Shown here piece after piece: positions 1-9,600 of a stretch of DNA of 38,981 nt. Both the position numbers and the translations under genes were made by a program. The DNA is from Bacteroidota bacterium (GTDB taxonomy: Bacteria; Bacteroidota; Bacteroidia; 2-12-FULL-35-15). The stretch spans positions 1 through 38,981 of the forward strand of contig CANJYB010000033.1 in the NCBI GenBank assembly GCA_947479085.1, in the 5' to 3' direction. How positions within the stretch are numbered: position 1 is the first letter of the stretch; each line of letters starts with the position of its first letter. The notes under the pieces are model-generated. The model saw only the letters and a list, made by a program, of their open reading frames with translations. It searched no databases and was not told the origin of the DNA.

Positions 1-7
1 CATAGCA

Positions 8-74
8 CAAGGTTATTCTGATAATTTTTTTGAACCCTCAAAGGTTCAAAAAAAAATTATCGGAAATAACCTTG
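8..74. repeat. Long imperfect inverted repeat (hairpin)
   Basis: Arms at about 8-36 and 43-74 are complementary: the outer part is CAAGGTTATT against AATAACCTTG, and the inner part is GATAA, a T run and GAACC against its complement. The loop is only CTCAAA. A few unpaired bases interrupt the stem near 18-20 and 61-63. There is no T run outside the stem on either strand, so it is not a standard intrinsic terminator. Its role is unknown. Confidence 0.75.
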
Positions 75-104
75 AGTAACATCTGTTTTTATTCATTATG
101 TTTG
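72..104 (+). promoter_or_regulatory. Bacteroidota-type promoter candidate
   Basis: TATGTTTG at 97-104 matches the TAnnTTTG -7 motif of Bacteroidota, with TTG at 72-74 near the -33 position (22-base spacing). It lies about 200 bases before the phosphatase start, so it would give a long leader or belong to a lost gene. Motif match only. Confidence 0.35.
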
Positions 105-305
105 TATCACTAATTAATAACATTTGTTGCGATAAGGCCTTGAATCCACAATTGGGGTGGGGAACAGAATCAATATAGACAAACGCTCTAAAAAGATGGG
201 CAATAGATTTTAAAACCAAATTTTGATCGGTAATTGATATTGAAGTAAAGTTTGCTAAAGAGTTAGGCTATAATTTATTTATAAGTAAAAAAACTACTAA
301 ATAAC

Positions 306-1058
306 ATGAGAAATATAATTATTGGCGATGTTCATGGATGTATACTAGAACTAAAAGAACTTATAAATAAATTAGAGTTGACCAGCACAGACCATTTGTT
401 TTTTATTGGCGATTTAATTAATAAGGGGCCAGATTCAATAGGTGCTGTTAAGTACGTTTATGAATTATCTCAGAAAATTAAAACTATTTTGATTTTAGGC
501 AACCACGAAGAAAAGTTTTTGCGCTATTTACATAACAAGAAGCATAACGCTAAAGCTCTCAAGCAAATGAAAATAGATATAAATTTTGAAGAGTTAGATC
601 GTGAATTATCAAATGAAGAAATTACCTTTTTAAAATCTAGTTATTATACATATACAATTTCTGAATGCAATTTGCTCTTGCTTCATGGTGGAATAATAGG
701 TAATTACAAATTAAACCTAAATAATAATTATCAATATGATGTTCATTCGCTTAAGGAATTCCCAGAACTTGATTTAATAACAAAAACTAGGTACATTGAT
801 GCATACGGTAAATTTGTTAGTTTAGGGCAAGAAACGGAAGAAATGCCATTTTGGGCAGATGTTTATAACGGTAATTTTGGTACAGCAATATTTGGACATC
901 AACCTTTTTTACAAGAACATCCTAAAATGTTTCCTCATGCTATAGGTATAGATACAGGCTGCGTATTTGGAGGTTATTTAAATGCACTAATTGTAAAGGA
1001 TAATTATAATTTCATTTCAATACTTGCCCATAAAACATATGCGCAAGTAAAAAATTAA
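306..1058 (+). CDS. PPP-family metallophosphatase
   Basis: A 250-residue calcineurin-like phosphoesterase of the PPP serine/threonine phosphatase / diadenosine-tetraphosphatase type. The metal-binding motifs appear in family order: GDVHG (residues 7-11), GDLINKG (35-41, the usual GDxVDRG), GNHE (65-68), HGG from His127 and GHQP around His198. It has no signal peptide or membrane segment, so it should be cytoplasmic. The ATG at 306 places GDVHG seven residues in, typical of the family. It lies 17 bases upstream of the next gene and is probably cotranscribed with it. The substrate (phosphoprotein, Ap4A or another nucleotide) cannot be told from sequence. It is cargo of the integrated element. 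Confidence 0.85.
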   Translation: MRNIIIGDVHGCILELKELINKLELTSTDHLFFIGDLINKGPDSIGAVKYVYELSQKIKTILILGNHEEKFLRYLHNKKHNAKALKQMKIDINFEELDRELSNEEITFLKSSYYTYTISECNLLLLHGGIIGNYKLNLNNNYQYDVHSLKEFPELDLITKTRYIDAYGKFVSLGQETEEMPFWADVYNGNFGTAIFGHQPFLQEHPKMFPHAIGIDTGCVFGGYLNALIVKDNYNFISILAHKTYAQVKN

Positions 1059-1075
1059 AAATAAAAATTACTGCG

Positions 1076-2902
1076 ATGAATAAAAACTTTGAATTAAATA
1101 CAAATAAAACAGGAAAAATTAGCGAGGCAAAATCATTCATCTTTCTGCCTTTTGATTTAAATATTTCAAACCCTGAAATTAAAAATCCATATACTAGAAT
1201 CCATTCTGAAAACAGTCCTGGAAAGCGAAATAAATTATTAGACATTCTAAACAATCCAAACGTAAGTGTAAATAAGTTTGAAGATGCTATAATAAAGGAT
1301 AATTTACAACTAGCAGAAAGTATAATAGATACTTCAAAACATCTTGATTTTATTGTTAATAATTTTAATTATAAAAAGAAAAAAAAGTGCCTAAATGATA
1401 ATTTGAATTTAGAGTTGGATAGTGAAAAAGACAATATAGGTTTTATAGATTGGTATGAAAAAAAAGGTAGCAATGGAAGTTATATTGTCTCTCCAAAATC
1501 TGAAATCCAAGATAATCCAAAATATGAATTCAAAATTGAAAAATTTGGAATCGTTTTCAATAAAACAGCCCGATTGGGTTCAATTATGATTGAAATAACT
1601 TGGATGGGAGAAGGAAATAAGTTAGAGCTACTTTCTGAAATCGATTTTTTTAGATTTCACGACAATAAAAACGCAAAAATTATTGAAGAAATAAAAACAT
1701 TAAAAACAGAATTCTCTAACAATGTATCGGAAGAGATTTTAACATTTATACAATTAAATAAACCAAAAGAAATAAATCCTAATTCTGTTTTGCTAAGTGG
1801 ACGAATTTTACCTACTGAAATTGAAAGTGCTGAAATGGGCTTTTGCTGCTCTAAAAATAGCCCTCCTTCTATTTCAGATAAAGTGATTGATCCTAGCTTC
1901 AATCAAAATTCGAAAGAATATTTAAAGGCAACTTTAAATAAGTTAGATCAAAATACAACTTATTATTATTGCGCCTATTTTAAACATAAAAATGAAAAAA
2001 TAAGTTTTGGACACGTTCAGTCTTTTACTACTTCTTCAATATATGAAGAGCGGAAGGAAACATGTATTTCAGATATCATAAAAGAGAACTATTCGGGAAT
2101 ATACAGTTTAATATATTTTAATCACGTAAAACCTATCGCAGTTCATTTAATTAACGATTCACAAGCATTTGAAATAGATGATGAAAAAATTAGTGAATTA
2201 ATTTATAAAACTTTAAGAATTCCAGCGAAACCAACTAATTCAAATATACCACATAAAATAAATTATAGCGAAATTGTGAAATTACAATCTCCAGATGAAA
2301 ACATTAGTTTTGCTACAATGAATGAAGGTGTTTTGATTATTGATAATACAGTTGAATTAGCATCTTTAACGAATAAATATCTACCTGCATTTGTTCTTGC
2401 TTTGAATCAAAGAGAATTTTTGTTAAAAGTGGTTCGCATAGCACCATATGTTGATATAAATAAATTGGAGGAATTAAAACAATTGAAAAAATTTGTGACA
2501 GAGATTTACCTGAAGCAAATTTCTTTTAAAATTTCCGCTTATAACGAGATAGATATTCTTTTTGCAGAATTACAAAAGAGATTCGATATTGAAATTCTGA
2601 TGAGAGATAATAAAGAAAGCATAAATGAAATTCATCAATTGATAGAAGGATTAGACAAAGAAGAAAAAGCAAAGGAAGACAAAGCTAAAGAAGAAGCAGA
2701 TAAAATAAAATCAGATAATCTTAATAATATTATTCTAGCGCTTACTACTATTCAAGCTATATCCATTTTTTATACTTTGTTTAATGATTTGCTAGGGAAT
2801 AGCCCCATTTTGTTTGGAATTACAATGTTCATTAATTGTTTTGTAATAATAGCTGGTATTTATTATATTTATAATAGTAAAAAAAATGACGGTAAACGTT
2901 AG
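1076..2902 (+). CDS. Protein with FnIII-like domain and C-terminal TM hairpin
   Basis: A 608-residue protein that I do not recognise as a whole. There is no N-terminal signal peptide. Residues about 238-319 resemble the fibronectin-type domain common in Bacteroidota surface proteins: VLLSG..., then NTTYYYCAYF, ending in FTT at 317-319. Residues about 520-550 are charged and rich in Lys and Glu, probably helical. The last 60 residues hold two hydrophobic segments with a short loop (about 552-572 and 578-600) and a Lys-rich tail, suggesting a C-terminally anchored inner-membrane protein. It follows the phosphatase by 17 bases, so the two may act together. A surface-type domain in a protein without an export signal is unusual. 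Function unknown. Confidence 0.7.
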   Translation: MNKNFELNTNKTGKISEAKSFIFLPFDLNISNPEIKNPYTRIHSENSPGKRNKLLDILNNPNVSVNKFEDAIIKDNLQLAESIIDTSKHLDFIVNNFNYKKKKKCLNDNLNLELDSEKDNIGFIDWYEKKGSNGSYIVSPKSEIQDNPKYEFKIEKFGIVFNKTARLGSIMIEITWMGEGNKLELLSEIDFFRFHDNKNAKIIEEIKTLKTEFSNNVSEEILTFIQLNKPKEINPNSVLLSGRILPTEIESAEMGFCCSKNSPPSISDKVIDPSFNQNSKEYLKATLNKLDQNTTYYYCAYFKHKNEKISFGHVQSFTTSSIYEERKETCISDIIKENYSGIYSLIYFNHVKPIAVHLINDSQAFEIDDEKISELIYKTLRIPAKPTNSNIPHKINYSEIVKLQSPDENISFATMNEGVLIIDNTVELASLTNKYLPAFVLALNQREFLLKVVRIAPYVDINKLEELKQLKKFVTEIYLKQISFKISAYNEIDILFAELQKRFDIEILMRDNKESINEIHQLIEGLDKEEKAKEDKAKEEADKIKSDNLNNIILALTTIQAISIFYTLFNDLLGNSPILFGITMFINCFVIIAGIYYIYNSKKNDGKR

Positions 2903-2957
2903 ATTCTAATAATAAGAAATTCTAAATTAAAATGGCAATCAATCATTTATTTTGAAT

Positions 2958-2986
2958 CTTTGAGATTATACAAAATAATCTCAAAG
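2958..2986. terminator. 12-bp perfect hairpin after the FnIII/TM gene
   Basis: CTTTGAGATTAT (2958-2969) and ATAATCTCAAAG (2975-2986) are exact reverse complements around the loop ACAAA. It starts 56 bases after the stop at 2902. No T run follows on the plus strand, so termination is plausible but weak. Confidence 0.5.
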
Positions 2987-3083
2987 AAAATGCAAAGCTA
3001 CTTTGACAGATTTTCAGATTAAGCTATAAATAAAAAGATGTTTATTAATTGGCAAAATTAAAGGATGAAAATCAAAAAAAGTT

Positions 3084-3347
3084 ATGAGATTTCTAGCAGC
3101 ATTAATTAAAGTAATTGAAGGATTGGCAATATTTGCTATCGTTTTTTGGTTCATGAAATGGTATATCAAAGGTCATTTTGGTAAACATGCTTTATTCTTT
3201 TGGATATGGTCAATATCAGTTCTTGTTATGGCTATTCATGATAACAATAGAAGAAATAGGGAGCAAATGGAATACGAAAAAATGGGTACGGGTGCGGAAA
3301 TATGGAAGGAAAGAATGAAAACATATGATGTAGAAAGAGGATACTAA
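3084..3347 (+). CDS. Small two-TM membrane protein
   Basis: An 87-residue protein with two hydrophobic segments (about residues 4-27 and 36-51) separated by a short basic loop (WYIKGHFGKH), then a hydrophilic, highly charged tail of about 35 residues. No family is recognised. It is isolated: 181 bases of spacer before it and 221 after, between the phosphatase pair and the HEPN/STAND operon. Small membrane proteins beside defence operons are sometimes effectors or accessories, but nothing in the sequence shows that here. Confidence 0.5.
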   Translation: MRFLAALIKVIEGLAIFAIVFWFMKWYIKGHFGKHALFFWIWSISVLVMAIHDNNRRNREQMEYEKMGTGAEIWKERMKTYDVERGY

Positions 3348-3527
3348 AAAAAGGGATGAAATTGTCAACATTTTCCTACTTCTGAATCAGCAAAATAACT
3401 CAAGTTAATAATATTCGTAGTGTAAAAATCGCATCAGATTTTTTGCTCATTGCTTTTTATAAATTGAAAATTATATCAAATTATTCAAAACCACTAGTGA
3501 CATAAATCATCAAGAAATTATTTTTAT

Positions 3528-3559
3528 TCTAATGTTTATTAGAGTATTTTAAAAAATAC
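3528..3559. promoter_or_regulatory. Two palindromes just upstream of the HEPN/STAND operon
   Basis: TCTAAT-GTTT-ATTAGA (3528-3543) and GTATTTT-AA-AAAATAC (3544-3559) lie back to back, ending 9 bases before the ATG at 3569. They could be operators or a leader structure. No clear TAnnTTTG motif is visible nearby. The stretch is very AT-rich, so short palindromes could arise by chance. Confidence 0.35.
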
Positions 3560-3568
3560 AAACTAAAT

Positions 3569-5122
3569 ATGAACGACAACTTGCTAAAATCTGATAAACT
3601 TAGTTCTGCATTGAAGTTATCTCTTCCAATCAGGCTGAAAGAAAAAATTGATGCAGTATTGAAAGAAGATGAAGCATACGCTGCAGATGAATTAGTAGAA
3701 CTTGCTGAGGAAATTCTTAATCAAATTGCTGCCGTAGGCATATTTAACTACCTGAAACACGCACCTCAGAAAGAAGTATATAACGATTTTGTTATTCAAC
3801 TTTTTAATTCTTCTGGACATGATTACAATGCCGGTCCATTGTTTCGCTGGTCAGCAAATATGATTAAAGATTGCCCGAAAACGCGAAGTGAAAAATACTT
3901 TCAATTTTTCTGGGAAGTTAAAAATGGGAAAGATGTTCTTTGTGAAAAAGTCCAACAGTTGGCAGAATTACGAAACATGGTAATGCACGGTTTTTTTGTT
4001 TTACCACCTGATAAAAATAAAGCGATTGCTGATAATATAGGTCAATTATTAGTTGAATTGCATCAAGCTGATTTCTTCTCAACATTAGAGGACTACCATT
4101 TTGTAAATCAAAATGGATTTACAGGCAAATGGAATATTACTGACCCTGAAGAATGGAATGCATATAAAGCGGAAACTCCTTTTGGTAAATTATCCCAACG
4201 TATTATTCATGAACAAAGTGAAATATTTTGGGAAAAAGAAGAAGAGGTTTTTGATTATGAAAACAAACTATTTGTACCTGAGGAAATAAAAGCTTTTGTA
4301 AATAATAACATTCGAGGTGCTTTTGCTTGTTGGGTTCATCCTAAAGACAATAATGCCACAAATAGGTATGCTGCAATAGGTAATTTTCTAAAAGCTCAAA
4401 AAGAAATTTTATTTATTGGATATGGGTTGCATGAATATGGAATTTCATACACGACCACTTTTTTAATGAATCGGTTATTAAGTTTATTGAATAAAAAAGA
4501 TAAACCGATTTCAAAAAACAAAAAAGCTGAGGAACTTATAACTGGGTTAAGAAAAAACAATAAACAAAAAGTTGTAATTTTAATAAATAACATTCACCTC
4601 GCTTTGTTTAGTTCTCAGCATGTCTCAAAACTGAACAATTTTCTTTACGACAATAATATTATTCTCATCGCAGTTGGGCATCATTACGAGCATTTTGATT
4701 CTTTTTTTAATCAGAGTGCTTCCATCTCATATCCAACATCGCTTCCAAGTATAGATGAACAGAAAATAATTTTGCATAATTACCTTCGTTTTAAAGGACC
4801 ATCAATGGATAAAGTGGAAGAAGTTGAAAATGTCCAATTATTAGATCTTATATTGAAAAAAGTTATTTCAGAATTAACTGATGGAAAAAAAATTTATGCA
4901 CGAAGGTTTGCTGATGAACATAATTACGATATGGAATATGTGCATGAGATTTTCGCTTTGCTACAACCTTGGGTAAAATCTGATAGAGAAAAATTTGAAG
5001 AAGATACTGTCGATGAATTATATGGTTTTCCAAGTATCATGACTGAAGTAACCCCAATTTATTTGGCATTAGGTCGGCGAGATTTAAAATTAGAGTATCA
5101 ACATAAAGTATTATCACTATGA
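3569..5122 (+). CDS. HEPN protein with degenerate NTPase-like domain (operon gene 1)
   Basis: A 517-residue protein. Residues about 1-180 look all-helical and contain RNMVMH (Arg135 to His140), the R-N-x3-H pattern of HEPN RNase domains. Residues about 275-400 have the layout of a P-loop NTPase, but GYGLHEYGISYTTT (284-297) has no lysine where Walker A would be, and the Walker B-like strand reads VVILINNIH (335-343) with Asn for the acidic residues. I infer a HEPN domain on a non-hydrolysing NTPase fold. Its stop overlaps the start of gene 2 by 4 bases (ATGA), so the two are translationally coupled and probably made in fixed ratio. It could be the partner in a composite HEPN dimer with gene 2. 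The family is not recognised. Confidence 0.65.
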   Translation: MNDNLLKSDKLSSALKLSLPIRLKEKIDAVLKEDEAYAADELVELAEEILNQIAAVGIFNYLKHAPQKEVYNDFVIQLFNSSGHDYNAGPLFRWSANMIKDCPKTRSEKYFQFFWEVKNGKDVLCEKVQQLAELRNMVMHGFFVLPPDKNKAIADNIGQLLVELHQADFFSTLEDYHFVNQNGFTGKWNITDPEEWNAYKAETPFGKLSQRIIHEQSEIFWEKEEEVFDYENKLFVPEEIKAFVNNNIRGAFACWVHPKDNNATNRYAAIGNFLKAQKEILFIGYGLHEYGISYTTTFLMNRLLSLLNKKDKPISKNKKAEELITGLRKNNKQKVVILINNIHLALFSSQHVSKLNNFLYDNNIILIAVGHHYEHFDSFFNQSASISYPTSLPSIDEQKIILHNYLRFKGPSMDKVEEVENVQLLDLILKKVISELTDGKKIYARRFADEHNYDMEYVHEIFALLQPWVKSDREKFEEDTVDELYGFPSIMTEVTPIYLALGRRDLKLEYQHKVLSL

Positions 5123-6633
5123 ATCCATTCGAACAATATCATAGCCGTTATCTAAAACTTAAAAACGATTATAGTCTAAAATTGACTGATTCTAATTTAT
5201 TAGAATTTATTGAAAAAGAACCTTCTCAGCTCAACAACCTAATTATGGCGGGCATGGGAATGAGCACACTTTTTCTTCGGATGGGAGCGGTAATTCAAAT
5301 GAGTAAGAAATTGCATGATGGAGATTCCTCTAATGATGCATTGTTTCTTAAACAAGTAATGGATAATTTGCGTGAAACGTTGCCAAGTGATACAAGTTGG
5401 AAGAATCTTTGGTATGCTTCCATGCTAGCCGAAAGCGAATGGGAAAAAGCTATACCAAAAGATTCAAATAACAATACTGCGCTAGACCGCTTTGTGACAT
5501 TTAGAAATAAATTCGTTCATCAATCCATTCGCTTAGTTCCAGAACATTTAAATGAACTAAAAAAAGGGTTAAACACGATTGATGAAATCGCTAAGCTTTT
5601 TGATTTATTTGCAAGCAGCGAAATTGTTTTGATAGATGAAAAATATTTTTGGATAAAAGGTATTTCTCCTCGGTTAGAGTTACACCCTTTTGTACAAAAG
5701 GGAGAACAAGATGGGTTGCCTTATTTATTTCAAGGAATGTATGAAAATAAATTAAAAGCCAAATTTATAAATACAATTTATGGTGATGAAACAAAACCTG
5801 AAATAAATAACTCCTTGGATGAAAAATTTCAGCCTATACAAAATGCATTAAAAGGTGGGGCGGGACAAATTTTTGATCATACCGAACGTATGCAATATTA
5901 CTTAGATTGTTTTGTAGGAAGAGATCGGGAGGTCAAGTCGGTATTAGATTGGATAAATATTGATTCAAAAAACAATGTTATGCCGATATATTCAGAGGCA
6001 GGTATGGGGAAAGGAGCTTTAACGGCTGGCATAATAGATGGTTTAATGAAAGAGAATATTCCTGTAATGTATCATTACTGTAGTTCAGGTATGGCTAATA
6101 GTTTGCACGCAATTTTATATCATTTTATTTTGCAAGGTAAAAAGATGCAAGGCATGAATGGTGCAGGTGTTTGGAAGGTAGAAGATGAAATCATAAAAAG
6201 AAAATTAGAACGACTGCCATCTCGCTACCACGATGCTATCAAACTATTTCAAACCTTACTAAGCGATTGTTATTCTCCCACCAACAAATATAAAGATAGG
6301 CCTTTGGTTATAGTAATTGATGGTCTCGATGAAGCAGCTCTTGTTAACAGTCAATTAAAAGTATCTGATTGGTTTTATAACTATAACGATAAAGATGAAG
6401 TAGAAGATAATTGGAATTCACCAACATATATAAAATGGATTTTTACTTATAGGTCAATGCCAATCAATATGAAAGACGGATTTCAATTAAAGGGTAATTT
6501 TTCATTAGAAGAAAATAAAATACTTCAACCTTTACTTGGATTAACTGAAGAAGCAGTAAGAAATGCATTAAAAAAGTTTGATGTTTCTGAAGAGTTTTTA
6601 AATGCAGTAATTGAAAGAGGTGCTATTTTATGA
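5119..6633 (+). CDS. HEPN-STAND NTPase, split after the NTPase domain (operon gene 2)
   Basis: A 504-residue protein. The N-terminal helical region carries RNKFVH (Arg129 to His134), a HEPN RNase-type motif. GRDREV (267-272) marks the start of a STAND (NACHT-like) NTPase module. The P-loop reads SEAGMGKGAL: Lys298 is kept, but the first Gly is Ser292 and the usual Ser/Thr after Lys is Gly299. Walker B is LVIVIDGLDEA (396-406), the classic NACHT form. The protein ends at VIERGAIL, where single-chain relatives continue with GNPLYLR. The next gene opens with DPTYLR in another frame, overlapping by ATGA. The chain therefore looks like effector plus motor without its own winged helix and sensor. 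Likely a cytoplasmic immune NTPase; its ligand is unknown. Confidence 0.75.
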   Translation: MNPFEQYHSRYLKLKNDYSLKLTDSNLLEFIEKEPSQLNNLIMAGMGMSTLFLRMGAVIQMSKKLHDGDSSNDALFLKQVMDNLRETLPSDTSWKNLWYASMLAESEWEKAIPKDSNNNTALDRFVTFRNKFVHQSIRLVPEHLNELKKGLNTIDEIAKLFDLFASSEIVLIDEKYFWIKGISPRLELHPFVQKGEQDGLPYLFQGMYENKLKAKFINTIYGDETKPEINNSLDEKFQPIQNALKGGAGQIFDHTERMQYYLDCFVGRDREVKSVLDWINIDSKNNVMPIYSEAGMGKGALTAGIIDGLMKENIPVMYHYCSSGMANSLHAILYHFILQGKKMQGMNGAGVWKVEDEIIKRKLERLPSRYHDAIKLFQTLLSDCYSPTNKYKDRPLVIVIDGLDEAALVNSQLKVSDWFYNYNDKDEVEDNWNSPTYIKWIFTYRSMPINMKDGFQLKGNFSLEENKILQPLLGLTEEAVRNALKKFDVSEEFLNAVIERGAIL

Positions 6634-9600
6634 GAATGATAGATCCCACATACCTGCGTAACATCCACGATGGCTTGATTTTAGGTACGTTGCACAAAGA
6701 CAATGCATCGGCTTTACCTATGGGCATAGTGGGCATGTATGAAGAAGCTTTACCACCGACTAGCAATGTAAATGAACGCAAAAAGTTCTTGGAATTTTTT
6801 ACCGTTTGGGCTTTGTTGAAAAAGGAAGTGAGTGTGATCTTTTTAATACCCTTGTTAGAAGGTTGGTCTGAAGAAATAATAATTTATTATATAAATAAAT
6901 ACAGTAAGTGGTTTAATTCCCCGCAGAGTGGTAAGTATGTTTTATACCATGAGCGACTGAGAGCATTTTTTTTGCAGAAGATTTCAAAACAACAATTCAA
7001 TGCCTGCAATGAAACTATTATTAAAGTTTCTAACGATGCACTCTCAAGGCGCAGTGGGGATGAATTGGAACGCTATGCTTTGGAATACCTCAGTAATCAT
7101 ATGCTCATTCCTGCCATAGAGAAAGGAGATGCCTCCGCATTGAAATTATTGACATATAATACAACACATTGGAACCGCCAAGTAGAAATAAGCAAGGGCT
7201 TTGAATGGAGCAAGCGCATGCTCAACAACATGATGCTTTGGGCTTCTAAATATGACGATGAAGAAGTAATTGAATGTGCGCTTAACAAAGTAGATCTCCA
7301 CTACCAGGAACAAAATGATGCCCCGCGGATTGTGGAGTTGGTTGCCCAGAATGATATTGAAACTGCATTGCAAAGAATTGAAGCGTTTGGTGGGAATGAT
7401 AAAGAAGGATTAGAAAGGAAGTTCATTTTATACATGCTTTGTTTGATGGAGTTAACGCTGTTGGACAGCAAAGACAAGCCATTCAGAAAAGAGGCCATTG
7501 AAAAGTTATTGAAGCATTTTGATGATAATATTCCTGCAAACCAGCCAGATTTGATTAATTGGAATGATTTCTTCCCGAGTTATTTAATGTTTCAGATGGC
7601 TTGTGAATGGGCAGAGATGGGGTTGGATTACATGATAACATACAAAACCACTGATGAGATAGAAATGATTTGGATTGAAGATTTTGTTCCTTATTCTGAT
7701 ATACAGTTAAGTGTTCTTTCAAATATATGGCGGCATCTTTTTGAGGGGTCAAGAAATAGTATTTCCTCCTTTACTTCCGAAAAATGTAAAGCATTAATAT
7801 TTATATCAACCATTCTAAATAGTAAAGGGGAAATTAAAGATTCCGAAAAATTACTTAATAAAGCACCCATTTATATTAGGAAAATATCTAATAAATCTGA
7901 AATATGTGAATTACTTTGTATTTTATCAAGTGTTTTTGTGAAGAAAGGAAATGTCGAAGGGTCTGAGTTAGCGATGGAAGAAGCCTTGAATTGCGCATTA
8001 ACAATTTCGGATGAATTAGATCAGAGTTATGCACTTCGTGAATTATCCACTCAACTTGCCAAACAAGGAAAAGTTGATGAGGCCTTGAAGCTCACTAACC
8101 AGATTCTAGATGAATTTGTGAAAATTATGTCGTTTGCAAAAATATCTACAATATTTGTCAAACAAGGGTGGATTGACAAGGGAGAAGCATTAATGCTCGA
8201 TGCCTTGCAAAAAGCCCGGAAATTATCATTTGAATATGGAAAGACTTTTGTGTTAAGTGACATCTCTACAGAGCTAGCTAAACAGAAAAAATTTACTGAG
8301 GCGGATAACGTGATACAGGAGGCTATTTTTAGTGCAAATAAAATAACCTCTGGATATCTGAAAAGTTATGCTTTTAGGGATATATCCTTTGATTTGGCGA
8401 ACCAAGGAAAGATAGAAAAGGCGTTGACTTTTGTTAATCATATTGAAGATGAACCAGCTAAAGGGTATGTTCAAAAAGCTATTTCCATTGAACTTGCTAA
8501 ACAAGGTATGATTGAAAATAGTTTGTCAATCGCTAAAGGAATATTGGATGAAAATAATATGAGTTCAGCAATAAGAGATATATCAGCTGAGTTTGCTAAA
8601 CAAGGAAATATCATAGAAGCAGGAAAAACGATGAAGGAAATATTGACTATTTCTGGGGGAATATCATCTGATATGTTAATAAAAAAGAAAGTACTTGGGG
8701 GTATTTCATTAGAGCTAGTGAGACATGGGAAAAATGAAGATGCATTAGCATGTGTTTATTCATTTTCGAGTGAATCAGAGCGCGAAACTGCATTGTTGGA
8801 CGTCCTAATAGAGCTTACAATACAGGGTAAAATTGAAGATGCCATGGCCTACGCTTTGGGTATTTCTGAAGAATTTAGAACTAGCGGTGCCTTACTTGCA
8901 ATTTCTATTGAACTAGTAAAACAGAAAATGTTTGATGCCTCTGAAACAATTTTCCAGAAAGCCTTGAACTCCACACAAGGGATATTGTCTGAATTCGATA
9001 AATCCATAGCATTGAAAAATATTGCTAGGGAACTTAATAAGAATGGAGAAATCTCAAGGGCAGAAAAACTGATTAAAGAATCCTTGATTTCTGTTCATGG
9101 AATATTGGATGATTCAAGTAAGAGCATTGCTTTGGGGCAGTTAAGTATTGTACTAGCAGAAATGGGCAATATTGATGAATCCTTAAAGTACCTCAGACTT
9201 ATAAAAGAAGATTTTGTTAAGAACTATATATTGAATGATATCTCTGTTGTTCTTGCCAAGCAGGGTAATATTGAACAGGCTTTGTTAATCATTAAGGAGA
9301 TATCTGAAGAAAATGAACAGAGTAAATCATTATTTGCAATCTCTTCAGAACTCGCTAAAATTGGGAAGATAGAAGATGCTTTTAACTGTGCGAGAAAAAT
9401 ATCAGATGAGTCTGTTGAGAGAAGTGCACTATGTGATATATCTGCAGAGCTTGCTAAACAAGGTAAAACTGAAGACGCCTTAATAATCGCTGGAAGGATA
9501 CTTGAAGAATCAAAAAAAAATACTGCTTTATTTAATATATCATTGGCGCTTTGCGATCAAGGAAATATAGCTAGAGCAGAAGAAGTAGGGTTGGGGATTC

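Larger units (their letters stand above)
1..305. other. Non-coding stretch before the phosphatase gene
   Basis: No convincing gene is visible. The stretch holds the long imperfect palindrome at 8-74 and a promoter-like motif at 97-104. Positions 251-304 read as an open run ending in ISKKTTK and a stop, but this frame is closed a little upstream and has no start, so it is at most the tail of a decayed gene. Confidence 0.5.

Noticed and set aside
6600-6660. Genes 2 and 3 as one STAND gene broken by a frameshift.
   Set aside because: Gene 5 begins independently at the same domain boundary with its own ATG, and the ATGA overlap is a standard coupling arrangement. A raw sequencing error cannot be fully excluded.
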